From Cyclobacteriaceae bacterium (GTDB lineage Bacteria; Bacteroidota; Bacteroidia; Cytophagales; Cyclobacteriaceae), in the NCBI GenBank assembly GCA_025808415.1, contig CP075525.1:1039501-1103500 (forward strand): a stretch of 64,000 bases of DNA, written 5' to 3'. The position numbers and the translations under genes were made by a program. Shown piece after piece: positions 1 through 8,585 of the stretch. The notes under the pieces were generated by a model. It was not told where the DNA came from. It saw nothing but the letters and a program-made list of their open reading frames with translations, and ran no database searches. How positions within the stretch are numbered: the first letter of the stretch is position 1; each line of letters opens with the position of its first letter.

Positions 1-43
1 CTACAGCTGTCAGTAGAAATATTTGTAAGTAAAACAATCTCAT
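1..43 (-). CDS. Partial cassette gene, N-terminus with signal-peptide-like start
   Basis: An ATG at position 43 on the minus strand opens a frame that runs off the left edge; its first residues are MRLFYLQIFLLTAV, a hydrophobic stretch like the signal peptides of other genes in the array. It starts 14 bases inside the cassette that follows site S1, the usual position of a cassette gene here. Only 14 residues are visible, so nothing can be said about function. Confidence 0.45.
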   Translation of the reverse strand, partial: MRLFYLQIFLLTAV

Positions 44-56
44 TAAAAATATGGCT

Positions 57-225
57 GCCAACGTTTGTGTTTATGCAGTGTGGGGAATAGGAGGCTTTAA
101 AAATGGAGCGCAGCGGAATGTTAAAGCCGACCTGCTCCGAACTGTCCCCCGTGACCGAACTACATTTTGAAACATAAACTTTAATTTAACACGAAACCCC
201 CACATTGCATAAACATTTTGTTACC
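57..225 (-). repeat. attC-like site S1 (subfamily B)
   Basis: Runs from GCCAAC to GTTACC. The outer arms with TTTATGCA and TGCATAAA enclose an inner stem around GGCTTTAAAAA and TTAAAGCC, typical of subfamily B. It belongs to the restriction-modification cassette on its right; that cassette's other end at 3446 carries the matching GGTAAC box. Confidence 0.82.
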
Positions 226-295
226 AACAGTGCGCATGTCCCGCGTTATGTTTTTACACTTTTGAAAACCACTTTGTCCAACTGCACAAAACTAA

Positions 296-355
296 GCGCA
301 CTTATTGGCTGGCTTTGGTTTTGCGTTGGAATGAGCGGCCAGGCAATGTGTGCGC
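296..355. repeat. Two-box hairpin element H1, 24-nt loop
   Basis: Arm GCGCAC, bulge TTA, arm TTGGCTGGC, a 24-nt loop beginning TTTGG and ending GCG, arm GCCAGGCAA, bulge TGT, arm GTGCGC. Two other elements (3297-3358 and 13139-13202) have the same layout, bulge size and loop length with different arm sequences. It lies between the restriction-modification stop codon and attC S1. Function unknown; it could also act as a terminator. Confidence 0.6.
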
Positions 356-366
356 GATTTTGAAAA

Positions 367-3231
367 TCATTCCTTTTCGATTATCGCAATGTCACTCTGT
401 TTCAAGTCGTAAAGTTCGTATACTATTTTGTCAATTCTATTATTTAAGTAGTCAATTCTATTTTGAACTTGTTCAATCTTGTCTGCAAGATTAATTGATT
501 TCAAGTCCATGTTTAGCTTCATTATCTCGTCAACAAGCTTAATGATTTCGTCATGTTTTGTTTTTTCGTCCTTATTTTTAAAGTCAATGTCCTTAATTGG
601 TAATTTCTTTATATCACCGACTGAAAGTCTCGGGAAAGAATTAGCCTCAATCTTATTTGAACTGTTTTTGAAAATGAAAGAGAGAAGTTTAGAGTTAAGA
701 AGTCCGCACAGGTACTTCATTGAAAAGTTTGTCTTATCACTTGGATTTACATTAAGAATAGTTTTGTAATTGCAATAAGTATCTTCAGTGTATGTTCCTT
801 GAATTTTATATGGGTCTTTACCTGTTATTTCTCTAATTAATATTCGTGGCCCTGTCAGCCAATCCATTGACCTATAGTCATGAAGCCATGAACCATATTT
901 AATCCACTGTCCTTTTTTTCTTTCAAGAGTATATCGTCCGACATCATTACCTGCTAATTCAGGTAAATATTCCTTAGATAATTTCTTGTCTGAATGAAAG
1001 ACCCGATTTTCAATTTCAGATTTAGAATGCTTACTACTATTGTAAGCTTGTGCTCCTAATGATGCTCTTGCAATTTGTTCAAGTGCGGGAAAGCTTTTTA
1101 TAATTTTTGCTACTATTTTACCTTCACGGGTAAGAGAGCGAATATCAATGGCATAACTTTCAATCTTTAAAAAACTCTTTTGTGTTTCTGACATTACATT
1201 CGATGCAATCACCTTTCCGCTTGTAACACTTCCTTCCTCTCTAATGAATTTAATTTTGTGGTCTATCGAAGGCTTGGAGTTGTTTAGAATAATAATTTCT
1301 GTGAATACATCAGCTTGGTCAAACACTTTATAATCAAAATGCAGAACTTCATCTATTGAGGATTGTTCCAAAACAAATTTTCTTAGTCTGTCCGTAAACT
1401 TTTGCGTCATCCATGTACTTGGAACAATGAAACCTAAAGACCCATTTGGTTTTAATAAGCCCAAACCTCTTTCTATAAACAGATGATATAAGTCAATTTT
1501 GTATTCAGAGACTTTAAATCTTTTGAAGTACTCTATAACTTCATCTGAAAAAAGCTCAGGGCTTACGAGGACATATGGAGGATTACCAATGATAAGGTCA
1601 AAGCCACCATTTTTGAATACTTCAGGAAACCCTTTTTTCCAATTGAATGGCTTTATTTTTCGCTCTCCTCCAAAATCAAGTTGCCCATCGTAAAAATCCA
1701 AATCAATTAGTGAGTTTCCGCTTTTAATGTTGTCATCAAGAGTAGGTAAAACTCTTTCATTGAATAACTTCATTTGATTTGCAATGCTCGCGGAAGTTTC
1801 GCCCTCCATGCACTTTAATAGCAAACTTAATTTTGTTACTTCAACTGCATTAAAGTCAAGGTCGACACCATATATATTATTGAGCAGAATACGCTTCTTT
1901 TCAGAAGTTGTCAAGTTACCTTCAGGTGTAAGTGGGCTATCCTTTTTGCCCTTAGATGGCTTGCCGTTTTCTGAATAGTAATTCTTATGGTAATCAAGTA
2001 GATACTGATAAGCGCCAATTAAAAAGCTACCGCTTCCACAAGCAGGGTCAGCTATTTTTATTTTGCTAATTTCTTTTGGCGTCTTTCCGTCTATTAACTT
2101 TCCAAGTGTGCTTTCAACAATATATTCAACAATGTACTGAGGTGTATAATAAACCCCACCTGCTTTTCTTACTTCCGGTTTTTCTTCAATTTTTGCATGA
2201 TGCGCAGGAGTGAGTCTTATTACTTTACCTAGGAATTGTTCGTAGGCGCTTCCTAAAATTTCAACTGATAAAACTGAGAACTCATAGGGACTTTCGGGAT
2301 AATAAAGGTCATTTATTATGTTTTTAATGACTTTATTATCGACCTTAATATTCTCACTTAATTTATCTTTCTTAAAGTCAAATAGCCCTGAATTATATTT
2401 TTGGTCAGCTTCCTTGAATAGTAGAAACAAATTTTGATAACAATCACCTTTTAAAGTAGTCTTTAGATTGCCATAATTCTCAACGGCTCTGTCCTCGGCA
2501 ATCCGAAGAAAGATTATTCGGTCAATTGTCTGTTGAACGATGAAGTTCAACTCATCTTCATCAATTTCCTTGTTGTTTGAACTAATACTTTGAGCCAAAT
2601 AAGTTCTCCAATTGTCAAGTGAGCTAAGAAATTCCTTGTCAACCGTTGCTGTTCCTTTCTTGCCTGTATCACTTTGAATAAATTTGTCAAAGCTTCCCTT
2701 TAGAACTTTTTCTTTACTAAAAGTGTCCCACAAGAAGTCAAACTCCTTAATATAATCTTTGAAGGTCAGATACTTAATTCTTGCAACTGAAGCCTTGTCA
2801 CTTGGATTGGGCTTTTTAGTACAATCATAAATAGCAAATTCCTCAAAGTCTGTTATTATGCTTATCGGAAGTTTTGCACTCCATCCGTATCTCCGAATTT
2901 GGTAAGCAGGAAGTATGTCATCTTTTACAACTACACTTGGCTTTTTGGCTTCAACAAAGAAAAGCCTTTTTCCACCAACAAGTCTGAATGAATAGTCAGG
3001 AGCCTTTGTCGCTGAACCTACTTTCACTCTGTCCTCGTGAATTACTTCTCTGTATGCCTCAGCGTATCCTTGTTCGTTGTCGATGTCCCAACCTAAAGCT
3101 TTAAAAAAGGGGTCTATGAAATCTCTCCGAGTCAAGGTCTCGTTATAGTCCGACTTTTTATAGGATTCGATTTGTTCTCCAAATCTTACTACTAAGTCAC
3201 TTATCTTTTGTTTTGCCTCTTCTTTTGTCAT
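367..3231 (-). CDS. Type IIG (Eco57I-like) restriction-modification enzyme
   Basis: A 954-aa fused nuclease-methyltransferase. The N-terminus resembles the type I HsdR_N nuclease domain, with PD at residues 78-79 and E-A-K at 94-96 forming a PD-(D/E)XK site. An N6-adenine methyltransferase core follows: motif I DPACGSGSF near 395-403 and catalytic NPPY at 550-553. The remaining 400 residues fit a target-recognition region and end in a coiled coil. It would cut and methylate DNA at one recognition sequence without separate subunits. It is the only gene in the cassette between S1 and S2 (about 3.2 kb, large for a cassette) and is bracketed by hairpins H1 and H3. The frame is intact. The recognition sequence cannot be predicted from here. 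Confidence 0.85.
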   Translation of the reverse strand: MTKEEAKQKISDLVVRFGEQIESYKKSDYNETLTRRDFIDPFFKALGWDIDNEQGYAEAYREVIHEDRVKVGSATKAPDYSFRLVGGKRLFFVEAKKPSVVVKDDILPAYQIRRYGWSAKLPISIITDFEEFAIYDCTKKPNPSDKASVARIKYLTFKDYIKEFDFLWDTFSKEKVLKGSFDKFIQSDTGKKGTATVDKEFLSSLDNWRTYLAQSISSNNKEIDEDELNFIVQQTIDRIIFLRIAEDRAVENYGNLKTTLKGDCYQNLFLLFKEADQKYNSGLFDFKKDKLSENIKVDNKVIKNIINDLYYPESPYEFSVLSVEILGSAYEQFLGKVIRLTPAHHAKIEEKPEVRKAGGVYYTPQYIVEYIVESTLGKLIDGKTPKEISKIKIADPACGSGSFLIGAYQYLLDYHKNYYSENGKPSKGKKDSPLTPEGNLTTSEKKRILLNNIYGVDLDFNAVEVTKLSLLLKCMEGETSASIANQMKLFNERVLPTLDDNIKSGNSLIDLDFYDGQLDFGGERKIKPFNWKKGFPEVFKNGGFDLIIGNPPYVLVSPELFSDEVIEYFKRFKVSEYKIDLYHLFIERGLGLLKPNGSLGFIVPSTWMTQKFTDRLRKFVLEQSSIDEVLHFDYKVFDQADVFTEIIILNNSKPSIDHKIKFIREEGSVTSGKVIASNVMSETQKSFLKIESYAIDIRSLTREGKIVAKIIKSFPALEQIARASLGAQAYNSSKHSKSEIENRVFHSDKKLSKEYLPELAGNDVGRYTLERKKGQWIKYGSWLHDYRSMDWLTGPRILIREITGKDPYKIQGTYTEDTYCNYKTILNVNPSDKTNFSMKYLCGLLNSKLLSFIFKNSSNKIEANSFPRLSVGDIKKLPIKDIDFKNKDEKTKHDEIIKLVDEIMKLNMDLKSINLADKIEQVQNRIDYLNNRIDKIVYELYDLKQSDIAIIEKE

Positions 3232-3296
3232 TAGGTCTTACCGTATTATCCAAAAATAAGGATTTCAGTCAGTTAGTCCACACTCGTGCGGTTGGG

Positions 3297-3358
3297 ATTT
3301 GGCTCTTTTGCAGGCTTTGGAGTCGGGCGGGTTTGCGCGGCCTGCAAATGTGCCAAAT
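3297..3358. repeat. Two-box hairpin element H3, 24-nt loop
   Basis: Perfect arms ATTTGGC and GCCAAAT, bulges TCT and TGT, perfect inner arms TTTGCAGGC and GCCTGCAAA, and a 24-nt loop beginning TTTGG and ending GCG. Same architecture as H1 and the 13139 element with different arm sequences. It sits upstream of the restriction-modification gene, inside the same cassette. Confidence 0.6.
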
Positions 3359-3445
3359 GTGGGCAGGCTTCTTTTGTCACACTTGTCCTCGTGGAGAAAT
3401 GTCCTCTTTTTTAATCGTTAGCCGAAATTTTGAAAGCGCATTGTT

Positions 3446-3572
3446 GGTAACGTGTTGGGTTTGTTTAGTGGCGGATAAATCCAACGGATTTGTCCGCCTA
3501 CACGAATATAAATAAACTTGCTGACACTACGGGCGACACGGTCGCCCGCCATTAAACAAACCTGGTGTTGGC
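3446..3572 (-). repeat. attC-like site S2 (subfamily A)
   Basis: GGTAAC to GTTGGC, 127 bp. Main stem arms TTTGTTTAGTGGCGG and CCGCCATTAAACAAA; two inner hairpins, GGATAAATCC with GGATTTGTCC and CGGGCGAC with GTCGCCCG. It belongs to the 158-aa secreted-protein cassette. Confidence 0.88.
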
Positions 3573-3583
3573 AGCTGGGCATA

Positions 3584-4060
3584 TTAAACCATCCATCCTC
3601 CACTGCACCATTTAATTACTTGACCATATTTATCCATTTCAATATGGTATGTTTTACCATGCCATCGATGTACTTCAATGATTGTCACAATAATTTGATT
3701 TTCATCGTTGCTGAAAGGAGCTATTAAAAAAACTCTAGGATAACTTCCTTTCCCATTTTTTTTGTGTTTAAATCTCTTGTCACCTGTGGCGTCAATAACT
3801 TTTATTTTAGAATTCTTTGAACTCATTGAAATGTATTCACTCCATTTTTCAATATTTATATTCTCTAGACATCTCGGGAAACTGAATAGTTGTTCTACTG
3901 TCTCAATTTTTGAATAAAATGTAGCACGTTTTTTTAAGGGGTGTTCTGTCAATATATTATTTCTGTAATAGTCAAATGCTTTTTGCTCATAGGATATAAT
4001 CTGTTGTCCAAAAGTGTTAATCGAAACTGTAAACAGAAACACTATTGTTAGAAATTTCAT
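3584..4060 (-). CDS. Small secreted protein, copy 1 of 2
   Basis: 158 aa beginning with a signal peptide (MKFLTIVFLFTVSINTFGQQ). The frame stays open upstream through attC S3, but the ATG at 4060 is chosen because the signal peptide starts there and the upstream part is attC sequence. The mature part is small and basic (KHKKNGKGSYPRVFLIAPF) and I do not recognise a family. The same cassette recurs at 31450-31926, with identical sequence wherever I compared it. Cassette ends match: GTTGGCAGC, a two-base mismatch, then GGCATAT on both sides. Function unknown; export to the periplasm or beyond is the only inference. Confidence 0.72.
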   Translation of the reverse strand: MKFLTIVFLFTVSINTFGQQIISYEQKAFDYYRNNILTEHPLKKRATFYSKIETVEQLFSFPRCLENINIEKWSEYISMSSKNSKIKVIDATGDKRFKHKKNGKGSYPRVFLIAPFSNDENQIIVTIIEVHRWHGKTYHIEMDKYGQVIKWCSGGWMV

Positions 4061-4070
4061 ATGCCTTGCT

Positions 4071-4197
4071 GCCAACGTTTTGGGTTTGTTTAGTGGCGGA
4101 TAAATCCAACGAATTTGTCCGCCTACACGAATATAAATAAACTTGTTGACACTACGGGCGACTGTGTCGCCCGCCATTAAACAAACCCGGTGTTGGC
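4071..4197 (-). repeat. attC-like site S3 (subfamily A)
   Basis: GCCAAC to GTTGGC, 127 bp, same two inner hairpins as S2. It belongs to the 263-aa protein cassette; that cassette's ends match as GTTGGCAAC, then AG versus AA, then TATT. Confidence 0.88.
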
Positions 4198-4205
4198 AAC
4201 AGTAT

Positions 4206-4997
4206 TTACCTACTCAAAACTTTAAAATATCTCATGTTGTGTTTGAAAACTTGTCCTACACTCATGTCCTTATTCTCATAAATTGTCGATTGCAAGTTAC
4301 ATGAATCACAATTTGTTACACGATAAGTGAATTCAAAGTTTCTACTTTTGTCAGTAATTACTCCTTGAATAATACATTTAAAATTTTCACCGTCTACGAC
4401 ATAGGAATAGACATGTAAGGATGTTCTGTCTGTTCCGTCATGACGAAAAGTCGTACTGTAAGGTATCCTAACCGTGTCACCCACTTGAAGCTCTCTAAAG
4501 GATTTTTTTATTTGCTTTTGTTTGACTTTAAGTTCTTTACGTATTTCATCTAAGCGTGGTTTAATGTGTTCAAATTCTCTTTCATAGCATGGGGATGGAG
4601 TAGTAAAAAGTCCTTTGTCAAAGGCTACTGAATGTAGTCCTGTCACCTTATCAAATAAACTTTTTCTTTGTCGGTCAATTTTCTTGTGAGACTTGTAATG
4701 ATATGTCCCACTAGGCATCATTATAATCTCTATGCGGTCACACGTTGATGGAATTTTTATTAAAGCTATTTCCATTCCTATCATTCCGATTTCTATTGTA
4801 TAAATATTTGTCGGAAGTTCAATTATAAAGTCCCCATTTAGTCCTGATGTCCCAAGTTGGAGGGTGTCATTTATCCATATTTTCGCTTCGTAGCCAGGAT
4901 TCAAGTCATCAAAAAGAACTCTTCCAGTTATTGTCCTTGTCTGTCCGTTAGTTAATAGTGAATTAAGTAGAAGTATTAGAATTAATACTTGTTTCAT
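4206..4997 (-). CDS. Secreted carboxypeptidase-regulatory-like domain protein
   Basis: 263 aa with an N-terminal signal peptide (MKQVLILILLLNSLLTNGQ). Residues about 20-100 look like the CarboxypepD_reg-like beta-sandwich: TRTITGRVLFDD, then GTSGLNGDFIIELP, then YTIEIGMIGME, the same plan seen at the N-terminus of Bacteroidota TonB-dependent proteins. The C-terminal half has a CxxC pair (NCDSC) and no family I recognise. It is the only gene of the cassette between S3 and S4. A role at the cell surface or in the periplasm is plausible; no catalytic residues are evident. Confidence 0.72.
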   Translation of the reverse strand: MKQVLILILLLNSLLTNGQTRTITGRVLFDDLNPGYEAKIWINDTLQLGTSGLNGDFIIELPTNIYTIEIGMIGMEIALIKIPSTCDRIEIIMMPSGTYHYKSHKKIDRQRKSLFDKVTGLHSVAFDKGLFTTPSPCYEREFEHIKPRLDEIRKELKVKQKQIKKSFRELQVGDTVRIPYSTTFRHDGTDRTSLHVYSYVVDGENFKCIIQGVITDKSRNFEFTYRVTNCDSCNLQSTIYENKDMSVGQVFKHNMRYFKVLSR

Positions 4998-5039
4998 GTC
5001 CGCCTGTTAGTTACTTCTCTTGTCGATGTAAATATTGTT

Positions 5040-5170
5040 GCCAACGACCCGTGTTTATGACGGCTGCGGCTTTCGTAGCGCGTATTTGTCCCACGTGGCC
5101 AGAACGAATTTAAGAAAACTAAACTTCATTTTAACACGTCACCCGCAGCTGGCATAAACACACTGTTGGG
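5040..5170 (-). repeat. attC-like site S4 (subfamily C)
   Basis: GCCAAC to GTTGGG, 131 bp. Arms GTTTATGACGGCTGCGG and CCGCAGCTGGCATAAAC, with an inner segment CTTTCGTAGCGCG typical of subfamily C. It belongs to the duplicated-domain protein cassette on its right. Confidence 0.85.
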
Positions 5171-5191
5171 CGCTGTGCCATCTAACTCAAT

Positions 5192-5947
5192 CTACTTTTT
5201 GGTCGGTTCCTTTTTACTTGTCAGTTTATCAAATTCTAAAGGTCGTCCGTTTTTGTGTCGGTGGTAACAAGTCAAAATTATCCAACTCATTTCTTCTGGG
5301 TCTTTTACTCCATTGTCAAAAAAGTACTTTTGAAGTCTTGACCCTCCCCAAAGTCCCCAATTATTTCGCATCCAGAGTCCAGGTCCGAACCTATACGCCA
5401 TTGCAACTGCCTTACTTTCTTCTTGTCCAACGAAACTGTCCTTTGATTTTTGTTCGTAAACTTTATCTAACTCAGTCACGCACTCATTTATATCTTTAGG
5501 AATGTAGAGTCCATTTAGTGAGTCCTTTTGAGTTTTAGCAATATATTCTTCATAGTCCGCTTTTTGAATTGCTTTCCATTTATCAATTTGTTCGGCAAGT
5601 CTTACGTCTTGGTTGTTTAGTTGTCTGTGATATGAAATTAAAATTGTCTGGTAGATGGGATGTGTGCCATAAAGCCCCAATTTGTTAAAGTACTTTGTCA
5701 ACCGTGAACCATCATAGAGTTTCCACGCGTGAAAAAAGTCCGTCCCGTTTTTAAATTCCCAATGGTCGTAGATGCTGTCCTCTGGTAATGTCTTTATTAA
5801 TTCTATTTCCTTGTCGGGCATCGTTTTGTCCAAGGTCTTAAAACACTGCTCAATATTTTTTGGAATTCGAGTTTCGTGTACGCTCTTCTTCTGTCCGTAA
5901 ACGTCAACGAGAGTCAAAAATGTCAGCGTGAATATTAGTAGTCTCAT
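5192..5947 (-). CDS. Secreted protein with two tandem DUF6794-like domains
   Basis: 251 aa. The ATG at 5947 is chosen because MRLLIFTLTFLTLVDVYGQ is a signal peptide; the upstream open frame is attC sequence. The mature protein contains two related blocks: IPKNIEQCFKTLDKTMPD ... DGSRLTKYF ... ISYHRQLN, and IPKDINECVTELDKVYEQ ... GGSRLQKYF ... LTCYHRHKN. This internal duplication resembles the uncharacterised DUF6794 family of Bacteroidota, from memory and not searched. Biochemical role unknown. It sits alone in its cassette; the ends match as GTTGGGCGC, mismatch, TGCCATC. Confidence 0.7.
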   Translation of the reverse strand: MRLLIFTLTFLTLVDVYGQKKSVHETRIPKNIEQCFKTLDKTMPDKEIELIKTLPEDSIYDHWEFKNGTDFFHAWKLYDGSRLTKYFNKLGLYGTHPIYQTILISYHRQLNNQDVRLAEQIDKWKAIQKADYEEYIAKTQKDSLNGLYIPKDINECVTELDKVYEQKSKDSFVGQEESKAVAMAYRFGPGLWMRNNWGLWGGSRLQKYFFDNGVKDPEEMSWIILTCYHRHKNGRPLEFDKLTSKKEPTKK

Positions 5948-5966
5948 TTGTCCGGATGGCATTGCG

Positions 5967-6135
5967 CCCAACGTTTGGGTTTGGGCAGTGGCGGGCTTAG
6001 GAGGCCTTAGCAATGAAGCATCGCGGAATGCTAAGGCCGACAAGGTCGTCACTGTCCGCATTGGGCAAACGTTGTAGCGAAGATAAAACTTTTTACATAC
6101 TCGTCACCCCGCCATTGACCAAACCTGGTGTTGGC
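5967..6135 (-). repeat. attC-like site S5 (subfamily B)
   Basis: CCCAAC to GTTGGC, 169 bp. Outer arms GGTTTGGGCAGTGGCGGG and CCCGCCATTGACCAAACC; an inner perfect 10-bp stem GGCCTTAGCA with TGCTAAGGCC. It belongs to the 183-aa lipoprotein cassette. Confidence 0.86.
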
Positions 6136-6140
6136 GCCAG

Positions 6141-6692
6141 TTAGGTTTTTTTCTTAATCTGTCCGTTTGGGTCAATAGTCAGTTGATATTTGACAGAGTC
6201 AATCTTTTTATCTTCAATGTCTTCAAAATTGTACCCGTCTATTATAAACCCACTGTCGTCAATAAATTTATTGTCTACGGTTTCTGAATATTCTTTCACC
6301 TCAATCGTCCAGTCAGATAAAATTTTATAAGTCTTAGATTCATATTTTGACCAAGCTAAATCTTGGTCGCAACTTTTCCCAATTTCAGTCTCAGTCCCCT
6401 TATTTCTATTTATTTGTATCGCTAAGATGTCCGTATTACACACACCATCATTAATTGACAAAATGCAGAATGTCAATGAGTCATTTAGTTGTTTGAAAGT
6501 TGTTATTGATTGTGTCTTATAAGGATAGTTTTCATCACTAATGTCTTTTGGATATAACTTTGTCAGCCAGTCTGGAGTAATGTTAGGTGTCTGGCTTTGA
6601 CTAGTGTCATTCGTTTTACTGTCTATCTTTTTGTCACTACAACTGACTGCGACAATTAGTAAAATCAATGTCAATAATTGTTTGTCTGTCAT
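6141..6692 (-). CDS. Small lipoprotein, unknown function
   Basis: 183 aa. The N-terminus MTDKQLLTLILLIVAVSC ends in a lipobox (AVSC), so the cysteine at residue 18 is probably lipidated, followed by a flexible Ser/Thr/Lys-rich linker. The rest is an acidic globular domain that I do not recognise. The start is only a few bases from site S6, and the stop lies five bases from S5, so the cassette has almost no spare sequence. No partner gene. Cassette ends match as GTTGGCGCC, AG versus AA, TTAGGT. Confidence 0.7.
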   Translation of the reverse strand: MTDKQLLTLILLIVAVSCSDKKIDSKTNDTSQSQTPNITPDWLTKLYPKDISDENYPYKTQSITTFKQLNDSLTFCILSINDGVCNTDILAIQINRNKGTETEIGKSCDQDLAWSKYESKTYKILSDWTIEVKEYSETVDNKFIDDSGFIIDGYNFEDIEDKKIDSVKYQLTIDPNGQIKKKT

Positions 6693-6707
6693 TTTTACCT
6701 AATTGGC

Positions 6708-6835
6708 GCCAACGTTTTGGGTTTGTTTAGTGGCGGATGAATCCGGAGGATTTGTCCGCCTACACGAATATAAGTAAACTTGTTTACACTTTCGGGCGAC
6801 TGTGTCGCCCGCCATTAAACAAACCCGGTGTTAGC
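6708..6835 (-). repeat. attC-like site S6 (subfamily A)
   Basis: GCCAAC to GTTAGC, 128 bp. Subfamily A with a slightly changed first inner hairpin (GGATGAATCC with GGATTTGTCC). It belongs to the 222-aa protein cassette, whose TAA stop lies inside the GTTAGC box. Confidence 0.86.
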
Positions 6836-7499
6836 GGCTGTTGCCATTGGTCAAATTGTTTTTAAAAAACTCTTTAATTTCTTCAGCTTGTTTAAGTTCA
6901 TCCACATGGTCGTATACTTTGTACCATGAAATCGGTGAGTGGTATGAAAACTTTCTGATTTTGTCTTTAATTTTTATCTCAAATGTATAGTAAACACCGT
7001 CCGTTATCATTGACCTTTTTTCAACTACTCTACCGTCTTCAAGAGTCATATATTTTTTCATTTTAGGCCGAATTTCTTCCATAGTTGGGAAATTATAGAA
7101 ATTCATTGAGTCCAACGTATTAAAGAATGAGTTCCAAGTCTTTGTCGGTTTAAGTTCTTCAACTTTAGTTTTATTGATTCTCCTTTTTTCATAGTCCTGC
7201 TTTACTGAAAACCAATAAGTCACCTTTTTAGCCTTTATTGTATTGTCAACACAACTAATAATGATAACATGTCCGCCATTAGCTAAACTCGGAGTATTAT
7301 AATACCTTAATTCAAAGTCCGCTTTTGATTTACCAATTAGTCCAATGTCTTTGTGTTTGTCGATAAATGAATTTTCATAGATAAGACTGTCGGATTTTAT
7401 TTTTATCTGGACAGATATCAGGTCACAATTAAATTTGCTCTCTTGTCCGAATAGCGATAATGTCCTTAAAAAAATTAGTGTCGTTAGTATGAGTTTCAT
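6831..7499 (-). CDS. Secreted hypothetical protein, stop codon inside its attC
   Basis: 222 aa with a signal peptide (MKLILTTLIFLRTLSLFGQ). The remainder is a charged alpha/beta protein with no family I recognise; a CVDN motif near the middle contains one of few cysteines. The TAA stop at 6831-6833 is part of the R-box of attC S6, so gene and recombination site overlap by five bases. Cassette ends match as GTTAGCGGC, TG versus TA, TTGCC. Probably periplasmic or outer-membrane associated; function unknown. Confidence 0.7.
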   Translation of the reverse strand: MKLILTTLIFLRTLSLFGQESKFNCDLISVQIKIKSDSLIYENSFIDKHKDIGLIGKSKADFELRYYNTPSLANGGHVIIISCVDNTIKAKKVTYWFSVKQDYEKRRINKTKVEELKPTKTWNSFFNTLDSMNFYNFPTMEEIRPKMKKYMTLEDGRVVEKRSMITDGVYYTFEIKIKDKIRKFSYHSPISWYKVYDHVDELKQAEEIKEFFKNNLTNGNSR

Positions 7500-7518
7500 T
7501 TTTTGTCAGGCAATAGCC

Positions 7519-7687
7519 GCTAACGTTTGGGTTTGGGCAGTGGCGGGCTTAGGAGGCCTTAGCAATGTAGCATCGCGGAATGCTAAGGCCGACTAGGTCG
7601 TCACTGTCCACCGTGGGCAAACGTTGTAGCGAAGATAAATATTTATACGTACACTTCACCCCGCCATTGCCCAAACCTGTTGTTGTG
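7519..7687 (-). repeat. attC-like site S7 (subfamily B)
   Basis: GCTAAC to GTTGTG, 169 bp. Near-identical to S5, including the GGCCTTAGCA with TGCTAAGGCC stem; the loop has one base change. It belongs to the 237-aa lipoprotein cassette. Confidence 0.86.
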
Positions 7688-7703
7688 GGCTGCCCGCTTG
7701 TTC

Positions 7704-8417
7704 TTATCTTTTTAATAATCCAATGTCACCGTTCTTAATTTTAACTACGTTATGAATCATTGTCGAATGGTAATTGTCTGGATTGATTAATTTAACAAGT
7801 TCTCCAACAAATCCTTCAGGAACGTCTCTGTCCACATGTAGATTAATATTTTCCCTTGGCCTATGCAAACCAGCACCTAAGAATTGTATATATCCAGGAA
7901 TGTCTTTGAAACCTATCAGGACATCATTTACTTGTATGAATATCGAGTCTGGATATTGCTTTACTAACTGGTCGTTTGAGTTGGAATACCCTTGTTTTAA
8001 TTTTCCGATATATAAATCTCCTGTGGTATATTTTGTTATAGAGATGTCAAATGATAATGCAGACCTGACTTCTGGTAAGGACAAGTCTATCATACAGTCT
8101 TTATACCTGTCAGAAATTAAGCATTTATTTAAGTCTGACCTAAAGTAATAGAATGAAGTATCAATGTAATTGAGGCTTAACCTATCCCTTCTATCAATTT
8201 GAGCATTAACATCCTGTCCGATGTGCAGAACTTGACTGTACGATTCAATAATGAATTTGTCTGCAATTATAACAGAGTCTTTAATGTCAATTGTTTCAAA
8301 CTCACATTCTCCAGACTTCACGCAATGCCAATGTCCCTCTATCTTTTTTTCGTTGTTTACTGTCGAACAACTAATTCCTATTAAGAGTCCAAAGTAGATT
8401 AGTTTGTCCTTAGTCAT
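7704..8417 (-). CDS. Lipoprotein, unknown function
   Basis: 237 aa. MTKDKLIYFGLLIGISC is a lipoprotein signal ending in a GISC lipobox. The first mature segment, KKIEGHWHCVKSGECEFETIDIKD, has the shape of a lipocalin-like first strand, but the rest (several predicted beta strands, then LGAGLHRPRENINLHVDR) does not let me assign a family. It is alone in its cassette, whose ends match as GTTGTGGGC, TG versus AA, CCCGC. Nothing suggests an enzyme active site. Confidence 0.68.
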   Translation of the reverse strand: MTKDKLIYFGLLIGISCSTVNNEKKIEGHWHCVKSGECEFETIDIKDSVIIADKFIIESYSQVLHIGQDVNAQIDRRDRLSLNYIDTSFYYFRSDLNKCLISDRYKDCMIDLSLPEVRSALSFDISITKYTTGDLYIGKLKQGYSNSNDQLVKQYPDSIFIQVNDVLIGFKDIPGYIQFLGAGLHRPRENINLHVDRDVPEGFVGELVKLINPDNYHSTMIHNVVKIKNGDIGLLKR

Positions 8418-8448
8418 TCGCTAGCTTAAATTTTATTTGCGGGTTGCC

Positions 8449-8575
8449 CACAACGTTTTGGGTTTGTTTAGTGGCGGATAAATCCGGAGGATTTGTCCGC
8501 CTACACGAATATAAATAAACTTGCTGACACTACGGGCGACTGTGTCGCCCGCCATTAAACAAACCCGGTGTTGGC
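8449..8575 (-). repeat. attC-like site S8 (subfamily A)
   Basis: CACAAC to GTTGGC, 127 bp. Subfamily A with the GGATAAATCC, CGGGCGAC and GTCGCCCG hairpins. It belongs to the RDD-protein cassette. Confidence 0.88.
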
Positions 8576-8585
8576 GCCCGTTTGT

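Noticed and set aside
3584..4177. Frames reading from inside attC sites into the following gene, as if attC encoded an N-terminal extension
   Set aside because: The attC part is the same sequence in unrelated cassettes and in some of them is out of frame with the gene; signal peptides start at internal ATGs (4060, 31926, 40546), so the extensions are chance.
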